Below the pieces are notes generated by a model, which saw nothing but the letters and a program-made list of their open reading frames with translations, did not search any database and was not told where the DNA came from. Shown piece by piece: positions 1 to 5,893 of a stretch of DNA of 5,893 nt. How positions within the stretch are numbered: position 1 is the first letter of the stretch; every line of letters begins with the position of its first letter. The translations under genes and the position numbers were made by a program. The DNA comes from Gammaproteobacteria bacterium (GTDB taxonomy: Bacteria; Pseudomonadota; Gammaproteobacteria; Pseudomonadales; Pseudomonadaceae): the NCBI GenBank assembly GCA_012735335.1, contig JAAYHO010000373.1, positions 1-5,893 on the forward strand. The letters run 5' to 3'.

Positions 1-30
1 CGCTGCGCTCCTCGCAATGACGGGGGCGAG
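1..30. repeat. REP-like dispersed repeat, cut by the window edge
   Basis: Read on the minus strand, this edge contains CGTCATTGCGAGGAGCGCAG. It closely resembles a family of short extragenic repeats with a CGTCATTGCGAGG core followed by a GC-rich arm, which I recall from many proteobacterial genomes. It lies 3' of the pyruvate kinase stop, a typical position for such elements. The stretch also holds a small inverted repeat, CTCGC at 11-15 and GCGAG at 26-30, which could form a hairpin in the pykA transcript. No U-tract follows, so I do not call it a terminator. The rest of the unit would lie left of base 1. Identity is from memory of the motif, and only one partial copy is visible. Confidence 0.45.
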
Positions 31-35
31 CAGGG

Positions 36-1487
36 TCAGACTATCTGCTCACTCACCTGCAGCAGCTTCATCGAGTTGGTGCCGCCACGGGAGTTGTATA
101 CATCGCCCTTGGTAATGATCACCCAGTCCCCGCTCTTGACGTGGCCACGACTGACCAGCGCTTCGATGGCCCGCTGGTTGACGTCGCTGGAGGGCAGGTC
201 GGCGGGGTTGAACTCGATGCTGTGCACACCGCGCATCAGCGCTACCCGGCCCAGGGTCAGCCGGTTCGGTGACAGGGCGAAGATCGGCAGGTGCGAGCGG
301 ATACGGGACATGACCATCGGGGTATAGCCGCTTTCGGTCAGACTGATGACCGCAGTCACGCCTGGGAAGTGGTTGGCGGCATACATGGCCGACAGGGCGA
401 TGGTTTCATCGCAGCGACCGAAGGGGATGTGCAGGCGGTGGCCGGATTGCTGGCTGGTGGGATGCTTTTCCGCACCCAGGCACACCCGGTGCATGGCGGC
501 GACTGCTTCTACCGGGAAGTCACCGGCGGCGGATTCGCCGGACAGCATCACCGCATCGGTGTAGTCCAGCGCGGCGTTGGCCACGTCGGAGACCTCGGCG
601 CGGGTCGGCAGCGGGCTGCTGATCATCGACTCCATCATCTGCGTGGCGGTGATCACCGCCTTGTTCTTGCGTCGCGAGCGGTCAATGATGGTTTTCTGGA
701 TGCCGACCAGCTCGGCATCGCCGATTTCCACACCCAGATCACCCCGGGCGACCATCACCGCGTCACTGGCATCGATCAGACCGTCCAGCGCAGCCTCGTC
801 GGCTACTGCTTCGGCCCGTTCGATCTTGGCGACCAGCCAGGCCTGGGACTCGGCGTCGCGCAGCAGTTTGCGCGCCTGATCCATATCCTTGGCGTCGCGG
901 GGGAAGGACACTGCCACGTATTCCATTTCCAGCTCGGCGGCCAGCACTATATCGGCATGGTCCTTCTCGGTCAGCGCCCCTGCGGACAGACCGCCGCCCC
1001 GGCGGTTGATACCCTTGTGGTTGGACAGGGCACCGCCGGCGGTTACCGTGCAGCGGGCCTCGCCGTCGGCAATGGCATCGATGCGCAGTACAATGCGGCC
1101 ATCATCCAGCAGCAGTTCGTCACCGGCCCGGCAGTCGGTAACCAGCGCCGGGTAGTCGATGCCGACGACTTCCTGGGTGCCTTCATCCAGCGGGTGGGTG
1201 GTGGACAGGCGGAAGCGGTCGCCGACCTCCAGCTGAATCTTGCCTTCGGTAAAGCGGGCAATGCGGATTTTCGGACCCTGCAGGTCACCGAGCAGGGCTA
1301 CATGCACGCCCAGGTCTGCCGCTATCTCACGTACCAGTCGGGCCCGCTCGCGGTGTTCGTCGTGGGTGCCGTGGGAAAAGTTCAGGCGGGCCACGTTCAT
1401 GCCCGCCTTGATCAGGGCTTCGATACGTTCCGGGGTGCTGCTGGCAGGTCCGAGGGTGGCGACAATCTTGGTACGGCGCAGGGTCAT
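36..1487 (-). CDS. pykA: Pyruvate kinase, PykA (type II) family
   Basis: This cytoplasmic enzyme converts phosphoenolpyruvate and ADP to pyruvate and ATP, the last step of glycolysis and of the lower Entner-Doudoroff pathway. The protein has 483 residues, close to E. coli PykA. It starts [14 protein letters not shown], lining up with the PykA N-terminus, which supports this ATG. Visible landmarks are [10 protein letters not shown] (R34, N36 and S38, nucleotide and K+ site), GDLQGPKIR (67-75), the B-domain stretch SNHKGIN (155-161), [10 protein letters not shown] with catalytic K221 and metal ligand E223, [10 protein letters not shown] with metal ligand D250, and [10 protein letters not shown] (279-288). 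The C-terminal regulatory domain is complete, ending near [15 protein letters not shown]. The GDLQGPK form favours PykA over PykF. It is transcribed away from the edd operon. A weak AAAGGG ribosome site lies about 11 bases upstream of the start. No truncation or frameshift is seen. Confidence 0.97.
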   Translation of the reverse strand: MTLRRTKIVATLGPASSTPERIEALIKAGMNVARLNFSHGTHDEHRERARLVREIAADLGVHVALLGDLQGPKIRIARFTEGKIQLEVGDRFRLSTTHPLDEGTQEVVGIDYPALVTDCRAGDELLLDDGRIVLRIDAIADGEARCTVTAGGALSNHKGINRRGGGLSAGALTEKDHADIVLAAELEMEYVAVSFPRDAKDMDQARKLLRDAESQAWLVAKIERAEAVADEAALDGLIDASDAVMVARGDLGVEIGDAELVGIQKTIIDRSRRKNKAVITATQMMESMISSPLPTRAEVSDVANAALDYTDAVMLSGESAAGDFPVEAVAAMHRVCLGAEKHPTSQQSGHRLHIPFGRCDETIALSAMYAANHFPGVTAVISLTESGYTPMVMSRIRSHLPIFALSPNRLTLGRVALMRGVHSIEFNPADLPSSDVNQRAIEALVSRGHVKSGDWVIITKGDVYNSRGGTNSMKLLQVSEQIV

Positions 1488-1502
1488 ATTGGGTTTTTCC
1501 CT

Positions 1503-1529
1503 TTGTGTGATATTTCGGTGGCTTACAAT
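1503..1529 (+). promoter_or_regulatory. Possible promoter for the edd-pgl-eda operon
   Basis: TACAAT at 1524-1529 matches the sigma-70 -10 consensus at five of six positions. The best upstream partner is TTGTGT at 1503-1508, which matches the -35 at only three positions with a short 15-base spacer. Transcription would begin near 1536 and give a leader of about 60 bases. The weak -35 would fit an activated or regulated promoter, but the call rests on consensus matching alone. Confidence 0.3.
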
Positions 1530-1531
1530 AG

Positions 1532-1560
1532 ATGATATCCGCTGGTTATGACAGGCAGAA
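1532..1560 (-). promoter_or_regulatory. Possible promoter for pykA
   Basis: On the minus strand TATCAT (bases 1537 down to 1532) matches the -10 consensus at five of six positions. The hexamer 17 bases upstream, TTCTGC (1560 down to 1555), is a poor -35. A start near 1525 would overlap the candidate edd -10 on the other strand, so the two promoters could compete. Low confidence. Confidence 0.22.
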
Positions 1561-1581
1561 GCCGACCCGAGGTTGGCTCAT

Positions 1582-1589
1582 GAGGAGGA
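1582..1589 (+). promoter_or_regulatory. Strong ribosome binding site of edd
   Basis: GAGGAGGA sits 6 bases before the ATG at 1596. It is a near-perfect anti-16S match at ideal spacing and fixes the edd start codon. It is clearly stronger than the ribosome sites seen in front of pykA and uspE. Confidence 0.85.
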
Positions 1590-1595
1590 TTTTAC

Positions 1596-3428
1596 ATGCA
1601 TCCCCGGTTGATCGAGGTAACCGAGCGTCTGCGTCAGCGCAGTCGAGTGTCCCGGGCCGCCTATCTGCAACAGATGGCCGAGGCCGCAGCCCGGCCCCGG
1701 GGCCGACGGGATCTGTCCTGCAGCAACCTGGCCCATGGTATGGCCGCCTGCCCGGCGGGGGACAAGCAACTGCTGCGGCTGCCCGATGAGGTGAATGTGG
1801 GCATGGTCAGCGCCTACAACGACATGCTCTCCGCCCACCAGCCCTACGAGGACTTTCCCGAACAGATCCGCCAGGCGCTGCGCGCCATCGGTGCTACCGG
1901 GCAGGTGGCCGGTGGCGTACCGGCGATGTGCGATGGCATTACCCAGGGTGAGCCGGGCATGGAGCTGTCGCTGGTCAGTCGGGATGTGATCGCCATGGGC
2001 ACTGCCATTGCCCTGTCCCACAACATGTTCGACGCGGCCCTGTGCCTGGGCATCTGCGACAAGATAGTGCCGGGGTTGCTGATGGGCGCGCTGCGCTTCG
2101 GTTATCTGCCGGTGCTGTTCGTTCCCGCCGGACCCATGCCCTCGGGGCTGTCCAACAGCGCCAAGGCCGAGGTGCGTCAGCGTTACGCCGAAGGCCTGGC
2201 CAGTCGCGAGGAGCTGCTGGATGCGGAGAGCAGTGCCTACCATGCGCCGGGTACCTGCACCTTCTACGGCACGGCCAACACCAACCAGCTGCTGCTGGAG
2301 GCGATGGGGCTGCAGTTGCCCGGTGCCTCCTTCATCAACCCGGGCACGCCATTGCGCGATGCGCTGACCGTGGCCGCCGCCGAGCAGGCCGCCAGCCTGG
2401 CCCGGGCGGGGCAGGGCAGCATGGCCTCGATTCTCGATGAGCGGGCGCTGATCAATGCGCTGGTGATGCTGCTGGCCACCGGCGGCTCGACCAACCTGAC
2501 CCTGCACCTGGTGGCGATCGGCCAATGTGCGGGTCTGCAGTTGAACTGGGACGACATGAGCCTGTTGTCGGAGGTGGTGCCGACGCTGGCGCGTATCTAC
2601 CCCAACGGTCAGGCCGATGTGAACCACTTTCAGGCCGCCGGTGGCAGTGCCTGGCTGTTCCGTCAGTTGCTGGAGGCGGGGCTGCTGCACGAAGAGGTCA
2701 ATACCATTCTCGGACCGGGGCTGCAGCAGTACACCCGCGAGCCGTGGCTGGAGCAGGGGCGGCTGGTGTGGCGCGATGGGCCCACCGCCAGCCTGGATGA
2801 AAGCATCCTGCGCGGGCATGCCCGGCCATTTCGCGCCGATGGTGGGCTGCGGGTCATGCAGGGCAATCTGGGGCGCGGGGTGATCAAGGTCTCGGCGGTC
2901 AGCCCGGAGCACTGGCAGGTCGCCGCGCCCTGTCGGATATTCGACAGCCAGCAGGCCCTGATGCAGGCCTTCGACAACAATGAGCTGCAGGGCGATCTGA
3001 TCGCCGTGGTGCGTTTTCAGGGCCCCGCAGCCAATGGCATGCCGGAACTGCACAAGCTGACACCTTATCTGGGTATCCTGCAGGACCGTGGGCAACGGGT
3101 GGCGCTGGTCACCGACGGGCGCATGTCCGGTGCTTCGGGCAAGGTGCCTGCGGTCATCCATGTCAGCCCGGAAGCCCAGGCAGGCGGACCGCTGGCTCGC
3201 CTGCGCGATGGCGACTGGCTGGAACTGGATGCCCGCAGCGGTACCCTGCAGGTCAGGGTGCCGGACGCCGAATGGCAGGCCCGCACTCCGGCCCGGTCGT
3301 CCGAGCCGGTGCGCCGGGGCTGGGGTCGGGAGCTGTTTGCCTTTGCCCGTCAGCAGGCCAGCTCGGCAGAGCAGGGCGCCAGTTGTTTTACTGAGAGTCT
3401 GATCCAGGCTGATGGAGGTGAAGCATGA
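1596..3428 (+). CDS. edd: Phosphogluconate dehydratase (6-phosphogluconate dehydratase)
   Basis: This cytoplasmic iron-sulfur enzyme dehydrates 6-phosphogluconate to 2-keto-3-deoxy-6-phosphogluconate (KDPG), the committing step of the Entner-Doudoroff pathway. The 610 residues match the usual length (about 603-610) of the Edd branch of the IlvD/Edd family. Landmarks are [14 protein letters not shown] (72-85), [20 protein letters not shown] (106-125), the cluster motif ICDKIVPG with C154, [13 protein letters not shown] with C221, ATGGSTN (near 294-300), NGMPELHKL (480-488) and [13 protein letters not shown] (506-518), with the Edd-typical tail SAEQGASC ending at C597. These Edd-specific signatures separate it from dihydroxyacid dehydratase. 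C112, C154 and C221 are the likely cluster-region cysteines by family analogy. It is the first gene of the operon and its TGA overlaps the pgl ATG by four bases. An oxygen-labile [4Fe-4S] cluster is expected from the family but is not shown by the sequence. Confidence 0.98.
   Translation: MHPRLIEVTERLRQRSRVSRAAYLQQMAEAAARPRGRRDLSCSNLAHGMAACPAGDKQLLRLPDEVNVGMVSAYNDMLSAHQPYEDFPEQIRQALRAIGATGQVAGGVPAMCDGITQGEPGMELSLVSRDVIAMGTAIALSHNMFDAALCLGICDKIVPGLLMGALRFGYLPVLFVPAGPMPSGLSNSAKAEVRQRYAEGLASREELLDAESSAYHAPGTCTFYGTANTNQLLLEAMGLQLPGASFINPGTPLRDALTVAAAEQAASLARAGQGSMASILDERALINALVMLLATGGSTNLTLHLVAIGQCAGLQLNWDDMSLLSEVVPTLARIYPNGQADVNHFQAAGGSAWLFRQLLEAGLLHEEVNTILGPGLQQYTREPWLEQGRLVWRDGPTASLDESILRGHARPFRADGGLRVMQGNLGRGVIKVSAVSPEHWQVAAPCRIFDSQQALMQAFDNNELQGDLIAVVRFQGPAANGMPELHKLTPYLGILQDRGQRVALVTDGRMSGASGKVPAVIHVSPEAQAGGPLARLRDGDWLELDARSGTLQVRVPDAEWQARTPARSSEPVRRGWGRELFAFARQQASSAEQGASCFTESLIQADGGEA
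3414..3428 (+). promoter_or_regulatory. edd-pgl junction: ribosome site plus ATGA overlap
   Basis: GGAGGTG at 3414-3420, inside the last codons of edd, precedes the pgl ATG at 3425 by a standard distance. The edd stop TGA (3426-3428) shares four bases with that ATG. This arrangement fixes the pgl start and predicts translational coupling by termination and re-initiation. Confidence 0.8.
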
Positions 3429-4147
3429 GTGAAGCACAGATCCGCGAGCGCAGGCTGGGCTGGTATCGCCACGCCAGCCCGCAGCAGCAGGCGGTTGCCG
3501 TGGCGGCGCATATTGTCGAGACCTTGCAGCGGGCCATTGATCAGCGCGGGCGGGCCAGCCTGGCGTTGTCCGGTGGACGGGGCCCAGCGCTGTTCCTGCG
3601 TCAGCTGGAGCAGTCCAGTCTGGCCTGGGAGCAGGTCAGCATCACCCTGGTGGATGAGCGCTGGGTGCCGGCCGATGATCCGCAGAGCAATGCCGGGCTG
3701 ATCCAGCGCTGCATGCCCGGTGTGCTGCAGCGAGCCAGCTGGCTGCCGCTGTACCGGGGGCAGGAGCTGGCGGCAGATGCGGACACCGCCGGGGCCATGC
3801 TCGAAGCGCTGCTGCCACTGGATGTGGTGGTACTGGGTATGGGCGAAGATGGCCATACCGCTTCGCTGTTCCCCGATATGCCCGGGCTGGATGACTACCT
3901 GTCACCGCAGGCCGGGCCGCTGTGTATTGCGGTACCCGCCGAGGGTGAACGGCTGGCACGGCTGAGCATGACCGCACGGGCAATTTGCACTGCCGGGGTA
4001 CAATTGCTGGTGATCAGCGGTGAGAACAAGCTCCGCACGCTGGATCAGGCCCTGCAACAGCAGGATGCGCGGGCGATGCCAATCGAGGCTTTCCTCCGGC
4101 CGCCCATGGATATTTTCTACAGCCCCTCCGGGGAGCAGGACAGGTAA
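3425..4147 (+). CDS. pgl: 6-phosphogluconolactonase (DevB/Pgl type)
   Basis: This cytoplasmic enzyme hydrolyses 6-phosphogluconolactone to 6-phosphogluconate, supplying the substrate of Edd. The 240 residues fit the short DevB/SOL-type lactonase related to glucosamine-6-phosphate isomerase, not the beta-propeller YbhE type. Landmarks in order are LALSGGRGP (46-54, phosphate-binding loop), LVDERWVP (75-82), DDPQSNAG (84-91), [15 protein letters not shown] (136-150, with the family's catalytic-region H144) and [10 protein letters not shown] near the C-terminus. The loop reads SGGRGP where many homologues have SGGSTP; an Arg at this position is familiar from pseudomonad Pgl. There is no signal peptide. 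It sits between edd and eda in the same transcript and ends in TAATG, overlapping the eda start by one base. The isomerase NagB is less likely because of the VDERWVP motif and the pathway context. Confidence 0.95.
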   Translation: MSEAQIRERRLGWYRHASPQQQAVAVAAHIVETLQRAIDQRGRASLALSGGRGPALFLRQLEQSSLAWEQVSITLVDERWVPADDPQSNAGLIQRCMPGVLQRASWLPLYRGQELAADADTAGAMLEALLPLDVVVLGMGEDGHTASLFPDMPGLDDYLSPQAGPLCIAVPAEGERLARLSMTARAICTAGVQLLVISGENKLRTLDQALQQQDARAMPIEAFLRPPMDIFYSPSGEQDR

Positions 4148-4149
4148 TG
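4137..4149 (+). promoter_or_regulatory. pgl-eda junction: ribosome site plus TAATG overlap
   Basis: AGGA at 4137-4140 lies 6 bases before the eda ATG at 4147-4149, and the pgl stop TAA (4145-4147) shares one base with it. The site is weaker than the one before pgl, so eda translation probably depends partly on ribosomes finishing pgl. Confidence 0.7.
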
Positions 4150-4794
4150 AGATTGGCAGACAGCAGCGACAGGCTGAGCGGTATCTTTCAACAGCAGCGG
4201 ATTCTGCCGGTGCTGAGCATTCAACGCCAGCGGGACATACTGCCACTGGTCGATGCGCTGGCCGCCGGAGGCATTACCAATCTGGAAGTGACCCTGCGCA
4301 CGCCCTTGGGGTTGGGGGCCATCCGCCTGTTGGCCGAGCAGCGCCCGGAACTCTGTGTCGGGGCCGGGACGGTGCTGGACGGTCGGCAGTTCCAGTCGGT
4401 GCTGGATGCCGGTGCGCGTTTCATCGTCAGCCCCGGCTGTACCGATGAGCTGTTAACCCTGGGGTTGGACAGTCCGGCGCCGCTGCTACCGGGAGTAGCC
4501 ACGGCCTCGGAGATCATGCGCGGTTATCGCCTGGGCTATCGCAGCTTCAAGCTGTTTCCGGCGGAAGTCTGTGGCGGCGTCAGCCTGCTCAAGGCGCTGG
4601 CCGGGCCCTTCCATGACGTGCAGTTCTGCCCGACCGGCGGCATAGACCCGCAGAAGCTGCCTGCCTATCTGGCACTGGCCAATGTGCTGGCGGTAGGGGG
4701 CAGCTGGATGGTGCCCCCTGCGCTGGTCGAGGCGGGTGACTGGGACGCCATCACCCGCCTGTGCCAGCAGTCGGTAGCTGCCTCAGACAGGTGA
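4147..4794 (+). CDS. eda: KDPG aldolase (2-dehydro-3-deoxyphosphogluconate aldolase)
   Basis: This class I (Schiff-base) aldolase of the cytoplasm splits KDPG into pyruvate and glyceraldehyde-3-phosphate, the last dedicated Entner-Doudoroff step. Many family members also act on 4-hydroxy-2-oxoglutarate. The 215 residues match the usual length (E. coli Eda is about 213). Visible active-site elements are LEVTLRT (46-52, with E47 as acid/base and R51 binding phosphate or carboxylate), GAGTVL (72-77), SPGCTDELL (95-103), [10 protein letters not shown] (113-122), FKLFPAE with Schiff-base K135, and FCPTGGI for phosphate binding. All key residues are present. It is the last gene of the operon. Its TGA directly abuts the stop codon of the converging stress-protein gene, so no separate terminator region exists. 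Confidence is very high for the family and high for the role, given edd and pgl upstream. Confidence 0.97.
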   Translation: MRLADSSDRLSGIFQQQRILPVLSIQRQRDILPLVDALAAGGITNLEVTLRTPLGLGAIRLLAEQRPELCVGAGTVLDGRQFQSVLDAGARFIVSPGCTDELLTLGLDSPAPLLPGVATASEIMRGYRLGYRSFKLFPAEVCGGVSLLKALAGPFHDVQFCPTGGIDPQKLPAYLALANVLAVGGSWMVPPALVEAGDWDAITRLCQQSVAASDR

Positions 4795-5730
4795 TCAGCT
4801 CGGGCGGGATGGGTCGACAAAACCGTCCGGCTTGATGATCAGCATATCGCAGGGCACATCATCGAGCAGCCGCTCGGCGGTATGCCCGATCAGGGCGCTT
4901 TCCACCCGGGAGCGGGAAATCGCGCCCAGCACCAGCAGGTTCACCCCATTCTCGGCGGCAAACTCCGGAATGCTCTGCTCCGGATAGCCACGCAGCAGGT
5001 GCTGCTGGTCCGCACTCAGGCCATTGCTGTCGGCGAACTCGGTAAAGGCTTTCTGATGGTGCTGGTGAATCTGCGCGGCATAGCCGTCGTAATCAACTAC
5101 CAGCCCGGTGTCGAAGGCCAGGGTATGCGGCAGCGGGTTGTAGCAGTGGATGGCCTTGATGCTGGCACCGGTTACGCCGGCCAGAGACCGGGCAGTCTGC
5201 AGGATCTTGTGATCCAGTGCGGCAGGCTGATCCGCTTCGTGCAGCGGGTCGACACTGGCACAGATGTTCTGCAGCTCGGACTCCGGCTGCTTGACCAGCC
5301 ACAGGGGCACCGGACAGTAGCGGATCAGGAACCAGTCACTGTTGCTCAGCATCAGCCGCTTGAGCAGACTATGGTGCTGACCGGTCTTGAGTACCACATC
5401 CGGCTGCTGCTCATGGATCGCCTTGAGGATGTGCCGCTCGAAGCGCTTGCCCCAGACCGCCATGGTGTTGACGGTATGTCCCTGGCTGCGCAGGCCGGTG
5501 GCCAGCTTGTCCAGGTACTGCTCGCGGTGGCCGAGCAGTTTGTTGCGCGCGTCGCTGAGCAGCTCGTTGTTGAACAGCAGGCCGCCATCCAGGGCGGGGA
5601 TGTAGTCACACAGAAACAGCGTGAAGCGGGCATTGGGGTAATGTCGCGCCAGATTCTCCGCCCGGCGCAGGCAGGGCTGATCGGTTTCACTGGTCGGATC
5701 GATGATCACCATGATGTGCTGGAGGTTCAT
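4795..5730 (-). CDS. uspE: Tandem-domain universal stress protein, UspE type
   Basis: This is a cytoplasmic stress protein of 311 residues with two Usp domains (about 1-148 and 155-302), the layout and length of E. coli UspE. Domain 1 starts with HIMVIIDP and ends with DWFLIRYCPVPLWLVK, closely recalling the UspE sequence; it lacks the glycine-rich nucleotide loop. Domain 2 carries LLVLGAISRSR and LIGHTAERLL, ending CDMLIIKPD. It corresponds to the G-2x-G-9x-G loop, but the second Gly is Ser (S272), so ATP binding is doubtful. Usp proteins of this type are linked to growth arrest, redox or oxygen limitation, and aggregation or motility; the molecular activity is not known precisely. Only a weak ribosome site (GAGAA or GGGAC) precedes the ATG, which is chosen because MNLQHIMVIIDP aligns with the family start. 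The gene converges on eda and is transcribed from its own upstream region, which has a probable Anr/FNR box. Confidence 0.92.
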   Translation of the reverse strand: MNLQHIMVIIDPTSETDQPCLRRAENLARHYPNARFTLFLCDYIPALDGGLLFNNELLSDARNKLLGHREQYLDKLATGLRSQGHTVNTMAVWGKRFERHILKAIHEQQPDVVLKTGQHHSLLKRLMLSNSDWFLIRYCPVPLWLVKQPESELQNICASVDPLHEADQPAALDHKILQTARSLAGVTGASIKAIHCYNPLPHTLAFDTGLVVDYDGYAAQIHQHHQKAFTEFADSNGLSADQQHLLRGYPEQSIPEFAAENGVNLLVLGAISRSRVESALIGHTAERLLDDVPCDMLIIKPDGFVDPSRPS

Positions 5731-5754
5731 TTCTCACTGTCCCGGGTTGTGGTT

Positions 5755-5771
5755 ATTACCCCTAGAGTAAT
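5755..5771. repeat. Inverted repeat ATTAC-N7-GTAAT in the uspE leader/promoter
   Basis: ATTAC at 5755-5759 and GTAAT at 5767-5771 form a perfect 5-base inverted repeat around a 7-base spacer, 25-41 bases upstream of the uspE start. It overlaps the -10 and predicted transcription start of the Anr-type promoter, so it could be an operator. It does not match a regulator motif I can name, and a repeat this short can arise by chance. Confidence 0.3.
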
Positions 5772-5806
5772 GCAAATTGTGACGGTGTCGTGCTGATGCA
5801 GGTCAA
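5764..5806 (-). promoter_or_regulatory. Predicted Anr/FNR-dependent class II promoter of uspE
   Basis: On the minus strand, bases 5806 down to 5793 read TTGACCTGCATCAG, which fits the Anr/FNR dyad TTGAY-N4-ATCAR. I recall the same half-sites (TTGAC and ATCAG) from the Pseudomonas arc operon box. Downstream, TACTCT (5769 down to 5764) keeps the key T, A and final T of a -10 element. A start near 5757 puts the box centre at about -42, where class II FNR-family activators bind, and leaves a 26-base leader before the uspE ATG. The box, its spacing and the stress-protein target agree with each other. Binding by Anr is inferred; the anr gene is not in the window. Confidence 0.65.
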
Positions 5807-5833
5807 AAGTTGCTCGGCATGATGGCATTCCGA

Positions 5834-5847
5834 CCAACAGGGGTTGG
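5834..5847. repeat. Small hairpin CCAAC-AGGG-GTTGG
   Basis: A perfect 5-base inverted repeat with a 4-base loop, CCAAC at 5834-5838 and GTTGG at 5843-5847. No T-run follows on either strand, so it is not a convincing terminator. If a gene starts at 5856, the hairpin would sit at its ribosome binding region. Confidence 0.35.
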
Positions 5848-5855
5848 ACTGATAA

Positions 5856-5893
5856 ATGCGCTGGTCTATTCTGACTGCTCGTGTTCAGGGAAC
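5856..5893 (+). CDS. Possible start of a further gene, cut by the window end
   Basis: An ATG at 5856 opens a frame reading MRWSILTARVQG that stays open to the window edge. A GGGG at 5840-5843 and a GGA at 5846-5848 lie upstream as weak ribosome sites. The basic then hydrophobic opening could suit a membrane-anchored protein, but twelve codons are too few to identify anything. A second open frame starts at 5819 (MMAFRPTGVGL) in another phase. If a gene does begin here it diverges from uspE and would share the region with the Anr box. Confidence 0.22.
   Translation, partial: MRWSILTARVQG

Larger units (their letters stand above)
1488..1595. promoter_or_regulatory. Divergent intergenic region between pykA and edd
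   Basis: These 108 bases separate the start codons of two diverging transcription units, so they should carry both promoters. They are more AT-rich than the flanking genes, especially between about 1488 and 1550. They contain an imperfect direct repeat: TGATATTTCGGTGG at 1508-1521 and TGATATCCGCTGG at 1533-1545, offset by 25 bases. I see no convincing HexR palindrome (TTGT-N7/8-ACAA): the only TTGT and ACAA pair, at 1503 and 1525, is 18 bases apart. No small ORF or RNA gene is evident. Confidence 0.7.

Noticed and set aside
1503..1528. HexR operator (TTGT and ACAA half-sites) before edd
   Set aside because: The half-sites are 18 bases apart, while the HexR site I know from Pseudomonas putida has 7-8 bases between them.
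291..1535. A 414-codon plus-strand open frame opposite pykA
   Set aside because: It has the same codon register as pykA and the same explanation. It is rich in Gly, Gln, His and Val, has no motif, and pykA is unmistakable.
1578..3437. A 619-codon open frame on the minus strand opposite edd
   Set aside because: Its codons lie exactly on the edd codons in reverse, so its stops would need TTA, CTA or TCA in edd, which are rare at this GC content. The product is rich in Gln, His, Gly and Pro with no recognisable domain, while edd matches its family along its whole length.
3350..3856. A 168-codon minus-strand open frame opposite the edd end and pgl
   Set aside because: It is in the reverse-codon register of pgl, with Gln-, Pro- and His-rich composition and no family likeness.
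4776..4800. Intrinsic terminator between eda and uspE
   Set aside because: The AGCTG/CAGCT stem is short with a 15-base interior and no T-run follows on either strand, so it does not meet the criteria for an intrinsic terminator.
36..5730. A novel system, such as defence, mobile or biosynthetic genes
   Set aside because: All five complete genes belong to well-known families with intact motifs and uniform codon use. There are no transposase or integrase genes, long repeats, arrays or tRNA genes.
4882..5796. A 304-codon plus-strand open frame opposite uspE
   Set aside because: It is again the exact reverse-codon register of a real gene, with no recognisable domain. Its C-terminal part runs through the uspE promoter region.

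Overview
The window looks like a piece of a gammaproteobacterial chromosome with high GC content, probably from a pseudomonad or a close relative. Third codon positions are strongly G/C. The pyruvate kinase, the dehydratase and the universal stress protein each resemble the E. coli PykA, Edd and UspE that I know. The lactonase has a SGGR-type phosphate loop of the kind I associate with Pseudomonas. The genus call is inference; no rRNA or other marker gene is present.

Layout: bases 1-35 hold the cut edge of a REP-like dispersed repeat just past the pyruvate kinase stop. pykA (36-1487, minus) and the Entner-Doudoroff operon edd-pgl-eda (1596-4794, plus) diverge from a 108-base intergenic region that must hold both promoters. 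The three operon genes are packed with 4-base (ATGA) and 1-base (TAATG) overlaps. A UspE-type tandem universal stress protein (4795-5730, minus) converges on eda with no intergenic base: the two stop codons abut as TGATCA. Bases 5731-5893 are the uspE upstream region. They contain a good match to an Anr/FNR box (5793-5806), correctly placed for a class II oxygen-regulated promoter. At the extreme right there may be the start of another gene.

Function: Pgl makes 6-phosphogluconate, Edd dehydrates it to KDPG, Eda cleaves KDPG to pyruvate plus glyceraldehyde-3-phosphate, and PykA turns the PEP made from the triose into a second pyruvate plus ATP. The segment is therefore a sugar-acid catabolic module. 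It lacks zwf (glucose-6-phosphate dehydrogenase), gnd and any visible local regulator such as hexR. The neighbouring uspE appears to be separately controlled, probably by low oxygen.

I found no mobile element, CRISPR array, RNA gene or novel defence or biosynthetic system here. The core is ordinary central metabolism; the more interesting points are the gene order, the tight junctions, the predicted Anr site and the edge repeat.
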